Shown here piece after piece: positions 48,820 to 57,516 of a DNA stretch of 64,000 nt (positions are counted from its first letter, which is position 1; each line of letters opens with the position of its first letter). A program made the translations under genes and the position numbers. The DNA comes from Ferranicluibacter rubi (GTDB lineage: Bacteria > Pseudomonadota > Alphaproteobacteria > Rhizobiales > Rhizobiaceae), in the NCBI RefSeq assembly GCF_011603255.1, contig NZ_JAANCM010000008.1, positions 186,001-250,000 of the forward strand, in the 5' to 3' direction. The notes under the pieces were generated by a model, which did not search any database, was not told where the DNA came from, and was given only the letters and a program-made list of their open reading frames with translations.

Positions 48820-50520
48820 ATGACGACGATCTACGACGAACCGGAAGACTTCGCGGCAAGCGCGCTGAAAGGCTACGCCGCCGTCTATGGTCGCTTCGTA
48901 CGCGCGGTGAAGGGTGGCGTCATCAGATCCACGCCGAGGGTCGAGGGAAAGGTTGCGGTCGTCGTCGGTGGTGGGTCGGGGCATTATCCGGCCTTTGCCG
49001 GATATGTCGGAACCGGTCTCGCGGATGCCGCTGTGGCAGGCGATGTCTTCGCGTCGCCCTCGACGGCCGCCGTTGCGCGGGTCTGCCGGTTGGCGGATCG
49101 GGGCGGCGGCGTGCTGCTCGGCTATGGCAACTATGCCGGCGACGTGTTGAATTTCGGCGCTGCCGCCGAGCGGCTGCGGGCGGAAGGTCTCGATGTTCGC
49201 GTGCTTCCGGTCACGGATGACGTGGCCAGCGGACCGGCCGACGATCACCTGAGCCGCCGCGGTATCGCAGGCGACCTCATCGTCTTCAAGATCGCCGGTG
49301 CGGCCGCAGAGGAGGGCCGGTCGCTGGATGCAGTCGAGACGGTGGCAAAGCATGCCAATGCCCGCACGGTCTCCTTCGGCGTCGCGTTCGGCGGCTGTAC
49401 CCTGCCGGGGTCGGCAGAGCCGTTGTTCACGGTACCCAAGGGCCAGATGGCGCTCGGCCTCGGCATTCATGGCGAGCCGGGGATCAGCGAAACCGCGATC
49501 CTTCCGGCAGCGGCACTTGCCGATCTCCTGACGCACCGTCTGCTGGCGGAGCGCCCTGCCGATTGCACGCGCGTTGCCGTGATCCTGAACGGCCTCGGCG
49601 CCACCAAATACGAAGAACTCTTCGTCCTCTGGCCGCAGGTCGCGGCGCGGTTGTCCGCAGCGGGCTTGGAGGTCGTGCGTCCCGAGGTCGGCGAGTTCGT
49701 GACGAGCCTCGATATGCGCGGCTGCTCGCTCAGCCTGCTTTGGCTGGATGCGGATCTCGAACGCCTCTGGTGCGCGCCTTGCGAAACGGCTGTTCTGGTC
49801 CGGCGCGAAGAACCTGCCCTTGCAGAGCCGATCTCTGAGGAAGCAGAGGAAACACTGAGCTTTCCCGAGGCGTCCGATGCCTCACGCGAGACCGGCCGCT
49901 GCATCGCCGGCATCATCACCAAGCTCGCCGAGGTGCTCCACGAGGCGGAGGCCGAACTTGGGCGGATCGACGCGCAGGCGGGCGATGGTGATCACGGACA
50001 GGGCATGACCCGCGGCGCGACGGCCGCCCGTGTGGCGGCAGATGCCGCCGTTGCAGCAGGTGCCGGTGCTCGAAGCGTTCTCGCGGCGGCAGCCGATGCC
50101 TGGGCGGATCGCGCAGGCGGCACCTCGGGCGTGATCTGGGGCGTGCTGCTCCGGGCTTGGAGCACGGCGCTTTCGGACATCGAGATGCGGGATGACGCCG
50201 CCATCGTGGCCGGCGCGCGCCTGGCTCTCGACGGCGTCACGCGGCTCGGAGGCGCGGAGGTCGGCGACAAGACGCTGGTCGATGCACTCGTGCCCTTCGT
50301 GGAGACGCTGGAGACGGCGTTTGCGGAAACGCGATCGTTGAAGACGGCCTGGACCCGTGCCGCCACCGCTGCGAACACGGCCGCCGAAGAGACGCGCGCC
50401 CTCACGCCCCGCCTTGGGCGCGCGCGCCCGCTCGCCGAACGCAGCATCGGCCACCGCGATGCCGGTGCGGTTTCGCTGGCGCTTTGCGCGGAGACCGTGG
50501 TTGCGCTGTTGGGCGATTGA
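48820..50520 (+). CDS. DhaK-DhaL fused dihydroxyacetone/erythrulose-type kinase
   Basis: 566 residues, ATP-dependent single-chain form. The DhaK domain has GGGSGHYPA (near residue 50) and the substrate-binding His in LGLGIHGEPGI (H217). The C-terminal DhaL domain has the Asp-rich ATP/Mg motif AGDGDHGQGM (near 387-396). Both domains are intact. ATG 48820 with GAGGAG nine bases upstream is favoured; ATG 48814 is too close to it. Substrate could be dihydroxyacetone, linking to glycerol use, or a tetrulose such as erythrulose as in some actinobacterial and rhizobial homologues. No isomerase genes are adjacent. Confidence 0.88.
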   Translation: MTTIYDEPEDFAASALKGYAAVYGRFVRAVKGGVIRSTPRVEGKVAVVVGGGSGHYPAFAGYVGTGLADAAVAGDVFASPSTAAVARVCRLADRGGGVLLGYGNYAGDVLNFGAAAERLRAEGLDVRVLPVTDDVASGPADDHLSRRGIAGDLIVFKIAGAAAEEGRSLDAVETVAKHANARTVSFGVAFGGCTLPGSAEPLFTVPKGQMALGLGIHGEPGISETAILPAAALADLLTHRLLAERPADCTRVAVILNGLGATKYEELFVLWPQVAARLSAAGLEVVRPEVGEFVTSLDMRGCSLSLLWLDADLERLWCAPCETAVLVRREEPALAEPISEEAEETLSFPEASDASRETGRCIAGIITKLAEVLHEAEAELGRIDAQAGDGDHGQGMTRGATAARVAADAAVAAGAGARSVLAAAADAWADRAGGTSGVIWGVLLRAWSTALSDIEMRDDAAIVAGARLALDGVTRLGGAEVGDKTLVDALVPFVETLETAFAETRSLKTAWTRAATAANTAAEETRALTPRLGRARPLAERSIGHRDAGAVSLALCAETVVALLGD

Positions 50521-50552
50521 CGGAATGCGTGCGCGCCGTATCCCCACGGCGC

Positions 50553-51554
50553 TCACGCCCCTTGCGGAACTCCGAGCATATCCGTTGCGGGCGCCCGCGG
50601 CTGGCGTTTTGCAACATCCCGCACGTGGCTTGGCGGGCTGCCGGTGATGCGCTTGAAAGCGCGGCTGAAGGATGCCTCCGACTCGTAGCCGAGCCGCTCC
50701 GCCACCGCTGCGACCCGTTGGCCTTCGCCGAGCCACTGGTGGGCCTGATGCATGCGCATGCGGGCGACGTAGCGGGCGGGCGTTTCGCCTACCACCTCCG
50801 CAAAGCGCTGGGCGAAGCCCGAGCGCGAGGCGCCCATGTGTCGGGCGAGTTCGTCGACGCTCCAGTCGTGGGCGGGATCGAGATGGATCGCCGCCAGCAC
50901 GCGGCCGATCTCAGGGTTGCGCAAGGCAGTCAGCCAGCCGGTCGAATCGCCGCAGCCATGCTCCACCCAGGTGCGGATCAGCGTGGCCGTCAGCACGTCG
51001 GCGAGACGCGAGAGGATGCCGCCGGCACCGACGCGGTTCATCTCGACCTCACGCTGCATGGCATCGAGCAGCGGGCGGATGGAGGGCTCGCTGGCGGCGA
51101 GGTCGCTGGCCCGCATCACGTCCGGCATCAGTTGCAGCAGCGGATGGAGCGAATCGACATTGAAGCGCATCAGGGCATAGAACAGCACGTTGCCGCTTTT
51201 GGCGCCCCGGCATTCCAGCTCGACGATTCCGTCGCAGAGCGGCTTGCGGGGCAGGGCGGCGAGCGGAGTGGCCGGCACGTCGGGCGCGCTGGCGATGATA
51301 TGGGCATCGCCGCGCGGCAGAAGCAGGGCGTCACCGGGATGAAGCTCGCTCCACGCGCCGGAGGGCCCCTGGAAGAAGGCGGAGCCCGCTGCGAGGAAGT
51401 GGAACTGCGCGGCATCCTGTTTCGGGAAGGCCGTCGCCCATGGGGCCGTCGGCTGGCAGCGGCTGTAATCCACGCCGTCGAGGCGCAGCCCTTTGAGCAT
51501 TTCCGTCAGCGGATCGTTCACGGCACGGGCTCCCAATTTTGGACGAATGGTCAT
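50553..51554 (-). CDS. AraC-family regulator with N-terminal cupin
   Basis: 333 residues. The N-terminal cupin-type ligand domain (about 30-190) has the FHFLAAGSAFFQGP and HPGDALLLPRGDAH motifs. The C-terminal double helix-turn-helix (about 225-320) has DWSVDELARHMGASRSGFAQRF and RVAAVAERLGYESEASFSRAF. Divergent from an MFS exporter gene with 79 bases between; this type commonly activates its neighbouring transporter. Inducer unknown. Confidence 0.9.
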   Translation of the reverse strand: MTIRPKLGARAVNDPLTEMLKGLRLDGVDYSRCQPTAPWATAFPKQDAAQFHFLAAGSAFFQGPSGAWSELHPGDALLLPRGDAHIIASAPDVPATPLAALPRKPLCDGIVELECRGAKSGNVLFYALMRFNVDSLHPLLQLMPDVMRASDLAASEPSIRPLLDAMQREVEMNRVGAGGILSRLADVLTATLIRTWVEHGCGDSTGWLTALRNPEIGRVLAAIHLDPAHDWSVDELARHMGASRSGFAQRFAEVVGETPARYVARMRMHQAHQWLGEGQRVAAVAERLGYESEASFSRAFKRITGSPPSHVRDVAKRQPRAPATDMLGVPQGA

Positions 51555-51633
51555 GTGATATGGATTTTATAGCATAGATTCTCCAGTCTGTCGCGCCTAA
51601 CCATAGGGACATATCCTATTGGAGAACATTCTA

Positions 51634-52842
51634 ATGAACACGCTTATCGATGATGACGTACAACAAGTGCCGGGAACCGACGACGTTAAAACGGCGGCCT
51701 GGGCCGGCGTCGCCTCGCTGTCTCTCGGTGTCTTCGCGCTGGTGACGGCCGAATTCCTGCCGGCGAGCCTGCTGACGCCCATGTCGCAGGATCTGGGCGT
51801 CAGCATCGGCGCGGCCGGACAATCCGTCACGATGACGGCCATCGTCGGTGCGGTTGCCGGCCCGGCCGTCGTGATCGGAACCAGCCGGTGGGACCGTCGC
51901 GCGACGCTTCTGGTGCTGACCGCGCTTCTCATCGTGTCGAGCCTCATGGCGGCCTTTGCCAGCGGTCTTCCGATGCTGCTTCTGTCCCGCGCCCTGCTCG
52001 GCATCGGTCTCGGCGGCTTCTGGGCCATGTCGCTGGCGCTCGCCATGCGTCTCGTTCCCGGTCGTCTCATGCCGCGCGCCATGGCGATCATCATGACGGG
52101 CGTCTCGCTCGCCACCGTGTGCGCCGCACCCCTCGGCGCCTGGATCGGAGAGGCCTATGGCTGGCGCACGGCCTTCGGCATCTCCGCCGCACTCGGCATC
52201 GTCGCCTTCATCATGCAGGCCGCAAGCCTTCCCGTCATGCCGTCGAAGGGTGCGGCCGGGCTTTCGACGCTGCTGGGCGTCCTGCGCCGGCCGGCCATTC
52301 GCGTCGGTTTGCTGACGGTGCTTCTCGTCGTCGCCGGGCACTTCGCCGGGTTCACCTTCATTCGCTATTATCTCGAGACCGTTCCCGGTTTCGGCGTGGA
52401 AGGCCTCTCGGCGATCCTGCTCGCCTATGGCATCGGCGGCTTTCTTGGCAATATCTTCGGTGGCTTCGTCTCAGAACGGAATACCTCGCTCTCGATCGCA
52501 CTTGCCGCCGGTGGCGTCGCCGCGACGGCGCTGGTTCTGGCGCTCCTCGGAGCCTCTCCGGCGATCGCCGCCGTGACCACCGCCCTCTGGGGCTTCGCCT
52601 TCGGCGCCCTGCCGGTCAGCGTCCAGAGCTATGTGACGCGTGCTGCCGGCGACGAGGCCGAAAGTGCCGGTGCGTTGATGCTCAGCACGTTCCAGATCGC
52701 GATTTCGAGCGGCGCCGTGCTCGGCGGGCTGCTTGTCGATACCCACGGCGCGGCGGCGGTCTTCGGGTTCACCAGCATCTCCGCCCTCCTCGGCGTGGTC
52801 GTCATCGTCTTTGCCGGACGGGCCCGCCTGCAGACAGCCTAA
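51634..52842 (+). CDS. MFS exporter, 12 TMS (DHA1/NepI-like)
   Basis: 402-residue major facilitator with about 12 segments. A polar N-terminus of about 25 residues precedes LGVFALVTAEFLPASLLTPM, a pattern typical of sugar-efflux/NepI-like DHA1 carriers. ATG 51634 has GGAG nine bases upstream; a TTG at 51619 is less likely. Probably AraC-controlled efflux of a small metabolite. The SDR gene follows 145 bases later in the same direction. Confidence 0.85.
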   Translation: MNTLIDDDVQQVPGTDDVKTAAWAGVASLSLGVFALVTAEFLPASLLTPMSQDLGVSIGAAGQSVTMTAIVGAVAGPAVVIGTSRWDRRATLLVLTALLIVSSLMAAFASGLPMLLLSRALLGIGLGGFWAMSLALAMRLVPGRLMPRAMAIIMTGVSLATVCAAPLGAWIGEAYGWRTAFGISAALGIVAFIMQAASLPVMPSKGAAGLSTLLGVLRRPAIRVGLLTVLLVVAGHFAGFTFIRYYLETVPGFGVEGLSAILLAYGIGGFLGNIFGGFVSERNTSLSIALAAGGVAATALVLALLGASPAIAAVTTALWGFAFGALPVSVQSYVTRAAGDEAESAGALMLSTFQIAISSGAVLGGLLVDTHGAAAVFGFTSISALLGVVVIVFAGRARLQTA

Positions 52843-52986
52843 TTCGCTCGTCACGAAACGAGCGGCGGCAGCAATGCCGCCGTTCGCATGTCGGCACGAC
52901 GCCCATCACCCGCAAAAACCGCTTCGCCCGGACGATGTCCAGTGGCATACATTCTGAAACCATCCAGCACGCGAAAGGCAGACGCC

Positions 52987-53688
52987 ATGACCGACAAGAT
53001 CGCCATCATCACCGCAGGCGGAAGCGGCATGGGTGCGGACGCTGCCCGAAGGCTGGCCGCCGATGGCTTCAAGGTCGCGATCCTCTCGTCTTCCGGCAAG
53101 GGTGAGGCGCTGGCCGAAGAGCTCGGCGGTCTGGGCGTGACCGGCTCCAACCAATCGAACGAGGATCTCAAGACACTGGTCGATCGCACCATGGAGCGCT
53201 GGGGCCGCATCGATGTTCTCGTCAACAGCGCCGGCCACGGTCCGCGCGCGCCCGTTGCCGATATCACCGACGAGGACTGGGTGCGGGGCATGGACGTCTA
53301 TTTCATGAACGTGGTGCGCCCGGTTCGGCTGGTGGCGCCGATCATGCGCGCACAGAAATCCGGCGTCATCATCAACATTTCGAGCTTCAGCGCCGTCGAG
53401 CCCGACCCGGTCTTCCCGACCTCGTCGGTCTTCCGCGCAGGGCTTGCCGCCTATACCAAGCTTTTCGCCGACCAGTTCGCCGCCGACAACGTGCGGATGA
53501 ACAACGTCCTCCCCGGCTTCATCGACAGCCTGCCGGAGAAGGAGGCGTTTCGCAACCGCGTTCCCATGGGCCGCTATGGCAAAAGCGAGGAGATCGCTGC
53601 CACTGTATCGTTTCTCGCCTCGCAGGGCGCGGGCTACATCACGGGACAGAGCATCCGCGTGGATGGCGGCATCACGCGCTCGCTCTGA
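52987..53688 (+). CDS. Short-chain dehydrogenase-like protein lacking the YxxxK motif
   Basis: 233-residue classical-SDR fold. The cofactor motif is TAGGSGMG (residues 9-16) and the NNAG position reads NSAG (80-83). Ser132/133 align with the catalytic Ser, but the YxxxK position, fixed by the following AGLAAYTK stretch, reads SSVFR: Tyr is replaced by Ser146 and Lys by Arg150. Hydride transfer by the usual mechanism is therefore doubtful. The C-terminus has the normal PG, then GQSIRVDGG ending. ATG 52987 starts right at the Rossmann motif. Likely a divergent or non-catalytic member; the codons around the site read cleanly, with no frameshift. Confidence 0.88.
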   Translation: MTDKIAIITAGGSGMGADAARRLAADGFKVAILSSSGKGEALAEELGGLGVTGSNQSNEDLKTLVDRTMERWGRIDVLVNSAGHGPRAPVADITDEDWVRGMDVYFMNVVRPVRLVAPIMRAQKSGVIINISSFSAVEPDPVFPTSSVFRAGLAAYTKLFADQFAADNVRMNNVLPGFIDSLPEKEAFRNRVPMGRYGKSEEIAATVSFLASQGAGYITGQSIRVDGGITRSL

Positions 53689-53694
53689 GACGTG

Positions 53695-54303
53695 CTACCA
53701 CATCGTCCGGGCAGCGCGTGCCGCCCATTCGCGATCGTAGGTTTCCTGGTCGAAGCTCGCCTTTGCTTCCTTCAGCAATTGCCCGGCGGTCGGCAGGGTG
53801 GCCGGGTCGTGGAAGCGGGCGGGGTTCCAGAGTTCGGAGCGGATGAGCGCGCGGGCACACTGGAAATACACCTCGTGGATCTCGACCATGATGACGCTGC
53901 GCGGGTGCTTGCCGTCCATCTCGAAGCTTTCGAGAAGGTCGAGATCGATCGAGACGGTGGCCGCGCCGTTGATCCGCATCGTCGTATTGGAGCCGGGGAC
54001 GAGCAGCATGAGGGCGACGCGGGGGTCGCGAACGATGTTCTTCAGCGAATCGATGCGGTTGTTGCCGCGCCAATCCGGCAGGAGCACGGTCTTTTCGTCG
54101 CGCACCCGGACGACGCTTTCCGCATCGCCGCGCGGCGAGCAGTCCATGCCATCCGGCCCAACAGTGGCGAGGGCCAGAAACGGTGATGCCTCGATCATCG
54201 CGCGGTAGCCCGGCGTCAGGGACAAGGTCACCTTGGCGGTAGATGCTTCCGAAACGCCGTCATAGATCTCGGCAAGCTGGTCGATCGTGCGGATGGTCGT
54301 CAT
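53695..54303 (-). CDS. PPOX-class FMN-dependent flavoprotein (MSMEG_1061-like)
   Basis: 202-residue split-beta-barrel protein of the pyridoxamine 5'-phosphate oxidase-like superfamily. Features are SPFLALATVGPDGMDCSPRGD near residues 40-60, LPDWRGNNRIDSLKNI in the middle, then the RINGAATVS strand and a C-terminal WNPARF. Such proteins bind FMN, F420 or heme. Convergent with the SDR gene (6 bases apart). Substrate unknown. Confidence 0.82.
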   Translation of the reverse strand: MTTIRTIDQLAEIYDGVSEASTAKVTLSLTPGYRAMIEASPFLALATVGPDGMDCSPRGDAESVVRVRDEKTVLLPDWRGNNRIDSLKNIVRDPRVALMLLVPGSNTTMRINGAATVSIDLDLLESFEMDGKHPRSVIMVEIHEVYFQCARALIRSELWNPARFHDPATLPTAGQLLKEAKASFDQETYDREWAARAARTMW

Positions 54304-54375
54304 GGTCTCTCCCTTTCCCGTCGCGGATCGTCTATCACCGTTTTATGACAGTTTTCGGCGGGTCCGAAACGGCTT

Positions 54376-55044
54376 TCATCCCTCTGCCGTATCCTCGATC
54401 TGCGGCCAACGCTCCAGCGCCTTGGTGCCACTTTCGGTCAGCCGGTAGATCCCACGCTCGACACGCTCGAACCAGCCATAGACATTGTCCTGCAAGATCG
54501 CGGCCGCCTTGGGTGCCTTTGGCCGCATCTCGACCGGCCGCACCCGCCCGGCCCGGATCGCGGCAGCGCAGAGAAGGGCCTGCTGGCGGTAGGCGGTCAT
54601 GATCGGTGCCCGCGCGCCGCCACCGGCGGTCGGGTCGCCGTGGCGAGCGCGATGTTCCTTGACGAGGCGCGCCCGACGCTTCGGGTTGGTGCGCGGCATG
54701 GGCGAGACGGCGCTGACGATGACGCTGACGGCCCCGGTATCCGCAACGCCGAGCATGCCGATGCCGAGCCTGCGGCAGAGATCGCGATAGCGCTTGTCCG
54801 CCTCCCGCCCGCGCCCCTTCGCCGATACCCGCGCGGCAATCCAGACCTCGTCGCAAAGGGTCGCCCGGTCCACGGCCTGCAGGATCAGCTCCAGATTGAA
54901 GGTCAGCTTGAGCTCGCAGACGACGACGATGTCCGGCTCGCCCGCGCGAACGCCGACGAGATCGCAACTCGCAACCTCGCCTTTCACCACGAAGCCGAAG
55001 CCTTCCAGAAATGTCTTTACGGGCAGATAGAGAGTGGTTTCCAC
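54376..55044 (-). CDS. DUF2161 putative PD-(D/E)XK phosphodiesterase
   Basis: 222 residues. The N-terminal domain has the restriction-nuclease-like catalytic set with D38 in GEPDIVVV and E44-x-K46 in CELKLTF, followed by the basic helix RRARLVKEHRARHGD and a C-terminal region resembling a winged helix (GIYRLTESGTKALERWP). DUF2161 proteins are annotated as PD-(D/E)XK phosphodiesterases with unknown substrate. The start is GTG 55044. No methyltransferase is nearby, so it is not part of a visible restriction system. Confidence 0.8.
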   Translation of the reverse strand: METTLYLPVKTFLEGFGFVVKGEVASCDLVGVRAGEPDIVVVCELKLTFNLELILQAVDRATLCDEVWIAARVSAKGRGREADKRYRDLCRRLGIGMLGVADTGAVSVIVSAVSPMPRTNPKRRARLVKEHRARHGDPTAGGGARAPIMTAYRQQALLCAAAIRAGRVRPVEMRPKAPKAAAILQDNVYGWFERVERGIYRLTESGTKALERWPQIEDTAEG

Positions 55045-55114
55045 GATCGGTTCCGGTGCAACGGCCGGCTTCTACCGCAGTTCGCCCGCCGGAGCGACCC
55101 CCGGAATATGTGCG

Positions 55115-55918
55115 CTACGACTGCGTCAGCGTCAGCGGATATCGCTCGGGGTGATGGATCAGCGTCGTCATGTTGATCGGTCGGTTGCGGCGATCGAACA
55201 CGATCTGGTCGACGGTGAGCACGGCGGCCGGGTTGGCAAGTTCCAGACGTTCGGCCTCCCACGGCGTGGCGATGCGGGCGCTGAGCGTCGTGTGGCCCCG
55301 GCCGGGCTGGATATGATAGCGGTCGCGCAGTTCGGCATAGAGCGAGCGGTTGGCCCCGGTCCAGTCGAGATCGGCCAATCCCGGCACCTGGGCTGCCGGC
55401 AGCCAGTCCGTCTGGATGGCGACCGGCACGCCATCGATCGTCCGGATCCGCTTCAGAATCACCACTTCCGCACCCTCGGGCAGAAACAGAGGTCGCGTGA
55501 TGTCGGCGGCCGGCTTATAGGCCTGCACCTCCACCAGCATGCTGCCGGGCTGCCGGTTGGTGGAGAGGGCGGTCGCCGTAAAACTCTCCAGCACCTGCAG
55601 CTCGTAGCCGAGCGGGCGCAGCGTCACGTACAGGCCCTTGCCCGGCTGGCTTTTCACCATGCCCTGGCGGATCAGATCCTGGATCGCGTGGCGCACCGTG
55701 ATCCGGCTGACGCCGAAGGATTCGACGAGCTTGCGCTCGGAGGGCAGTTTGCCGTTGTGCGGCAGGCGTCCGTCCTCGATAGCACGCAGCAGCGCCTCCT
55801 TCACCTGCTGGTGAAGCGGCCGCGGATCGTCATGGCGCACCATGGCGGCAAGCGGCGCATCGACTGGCGCGCTGCGGTTCCCGTCCACCAAGATGTCTGC
55901 TGCCGCACCGTCGCCCAA
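55115..55918 (-). CDS. GntR-family regulator, HutC/PhnF (UTRA) type
   Basis: About 267 residues from TTG 55918, which has AGGAAAGGA six bases upstream; ATG 55846 (243 residues, the usual length) is the alternative. The winged helix has LPSERKLVESFGVSRITVRHAI, and the C-terminal UTRA ligand domain has RTIDGVPVAIQTDWLPA and the final NRPINMTTLIHHPERYPLTL. Divergent from the ABC transporter operon whose promoter carries a palindrome, so autoregulation and control of the transporter are likely. UTRA domains sense sugar phosphates or small acids. Confidence 0.88.
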   Translation of the reverse strand: MGDGAAADILVDGNRSAPVDAPLAAMVRHDDPRPLHQQVKEALLRAIEDGRLPHNGKLPSERKLVESFGVSRITVRHAIQDLIRQGMVKSQPGKGLYVTLRPLGYELQVLESFTATALSTNRQPGSMLVEVQAYKPAADITRPLFLPEGAEVVILKRIRTIDGVPVAIQTDWLPAAQVPGLADLDWTGANRSLYAELRDRYHIQPGRGHTTLSARIATPWEAERLELANPAAVLTVDQIVFDRRNRPINMTTLIHHPERYPLTLTQS

Positions 55919-55990
55919 CCGGATTCCTTTCCTGCTCGCACCATCATTACAGATCTTGTCATAAGCCTGAAATATAAAATTGGAGAGCGA

Positions 55991-56019
55991 TTGACATAAC
56001 TGGTCATATCCAGTCCAAT
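55991..56019 (+). promoter_or_regulatory. Promoter/operator of the carbohydrate ABC operon
   Basis: TTGACA (55991-55996), a 17-base spacer and TCCAAT (56014-56019) resemble a sigma70 promoter. The spacer contains ACTGG-TCATAT-CCAGT (55999-56014), a perfect 5-6-5 inverted repeat well placed for repression by the divergent GntR regulator. It lies about 75 bases before the binding-protein gene. Confidence 0.6.
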
Positions 56020-56091
56020 CGTCATCAGCGGCCGACAAAAACAAAACGAAGACGCCGTCAGAGGAAAAAATCGAACAGGGGAACGACCGTC

Positions 56092-57351
56092 ATGTTCAAT
56101 CGAAAGCTTGCCTTCAGCCTACCACTTCTCGCGCTTTTGGGCGCCGGTGCGGCACACGCTGAAACCGTGTCGGTCTTCTGCGCATCGACCGAGTTCGAGC
56201 TCTGCACCAAGGCCGCCGCCGCCTGGAAGGAGAAGACCGGGAACGAGGCGAAGATCAACAAGATGCCGGCGCTGCTGGATGATGCGATCCCGCTCTACCA
56301 GCAGCTGCTCGCCGCGAAATCCACCGATGTCGATGTTCTCTTCCTCGACGTCATCTGGCTCGGCATGTTCAAGAACAACCTGCTCGACATCTCCACCCTC
56401 GTGCCCAAGGCCGATCAGGACCAGCATTTCGCCTCCACGCTGAACGCCGCCAAGCTCGACGGCAAGCTGGTGGCCATGCCCGCCTATATGGACGTCGGCC
56501 TGATGTTCTACCGGAAGGATCTTCTGGAGAAATACGGCAAGCCCGCGCCCAAGACCTGGGAAGAGCTGACGGCGACCGCCAAGGAGATCCAGGACAAGGA
56601 GCGCGCCGACGGCAAGACCGACATGTGGGGCTATGCCTGGCAAGCCAAGAGCTTCGAAGGCCTGACCTGCGACGCGATCGAGCTGATCGGCTCCAGCGGC
56701 GGCGGCAACATCATTTCCGACGACGGAAAGGTGACGATCGACAATCCCGCTGCTGTCGGCGCGCTGACGCTTGCGAAAAGCTGGATCGGCACGATCAGCC
56801 CCGAAGGCGTGCTCAACTACGACGAGGAAGCCTCGCGCGCCGTCTTCGAGTCCGGCAACGCTGTCTTCCACCGCAACTGGCCCTACGTCTGGGGCACGTC
56901 GCAGACCAAGGGCAGCGCTGTCATCGACAAGGTCGGCATGATGCCGCTTCCGGTCGGCAAGGCCGGCGAAAAGTCGTCCGGTTGCCTCGGTCCGATGTAT
57001 TACGGCGTCTCGAAATTCTCGACGAAGCCGGATGTCGCGGCGAACTTCGTCGATTTCATCACGGGCCCGGAAATGCAGAAGATGCGCGCCGTCGATGCCG
57101 CCTTCAACCCGTCCATCACCGCGCTCTATACCGATCCCGACGTCCTCAAGAAGATCCCCTTCCTCAAGGACAACCAGCAGGCCTTTGCCGACAGCGCCAG
57201 CCGCCCGTCCGGCTATACCGGCACCAGCTACAACCGCGTGTCGCAGGCCTTCTATCGCAGCGTCCACGACATGCTGTCCGGCAGTAAAGAGGTCGAGAGC
57301 GGCCTCAAGGACCTGGCCGCCCGGCTGGAGAAGCTGAAAGAAAGTCGCTGA
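56092..57351 (+). CDS. Carbohydrate ABC transporter binding protein (family 1)
   Basis: 419-residue periplasmic binding protein with signal peptide MFNRKLAFSLPLLALLGAGA ending at HA-E. Mature-protein landmarks are VDVLFLDVIWLGMF, then GKLVAMPAYMDVGLMFYRKD and WGYAWQAKSFEGL, typical of trehalose/maltose-type (ThuE/MalE-like) proteins. First gene of a GntR-controlled operon, followed by a strong hairpin and then ATPase and permease genes. Ligand not deducible; a di- or amino-sugar is plausible. Confidence 0.9.
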   Translation: MFNRKLAFSLPLLALLGAGAAHAETVSVFCASTEFELCTKAAAAWKEKTGNEAKINKMPALLDDAIPLYQQLLAAKSTDVDVLFLDVIWLGMFKNNLLDISTLVPKADQDQHFASTLNAAKLDGKLVAMPAYMDVGLMFYRKDLLEKYGKPAPKTWEELTATAKEIQDKERADGKTDMWGYAWQAKSFEGLTCDAIELIGSSGGGNIISDDGKVTIDNPAAVGALTLAKSWIGTISPEGVLNYDEEASRAVFESGNAVFHRNWPYVWGTSQTKGSAVIDKVGMMPLPVGKAGEKSSGCLGPMYYGVSKFSTKPDVAANFVDFITGPEMQKMRAVDAAFNPSITALYTDPDVLKKIPFLKDNQQAFADSASRPSGYTGTSYNRVSQAFYRSVHDMLSGSKEVESGLKDLAARLEKLKESR

Positions 57352-57367
57352 GCCCTCCCAAGGCTGT

Positions 57368-57404
57368 CCTCCGTTTCCGTCCCTTAAGGGGTCGGAAACG
57401 GAGG
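57368..57404 (+). terminator. Large hairpin between binding-protein and ATPase genes
   Basis: CCTCCGTTTCCG (57368-57379) and CGGAAACGGAGG (57393-57404) form a perfect 12-bp stem, with the inner CCCTT/AAGGG extending it. No T-tract follows, so it is more likely an mRNA-stability or attenuation element raising binding-protein levels than a full terminator. Confidence 0.65.
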
Positions 57405-57516
57405 CGCGATGTGGCTTCGAACTCTCCCTTGTCTCGTCTCTAATCTTCCGCACGACCACGAGCCTGCCGCGGCGCAGGCGCGGCCACGTTCATTTGTCTT
57501 CCTGATCGGATCTGCC

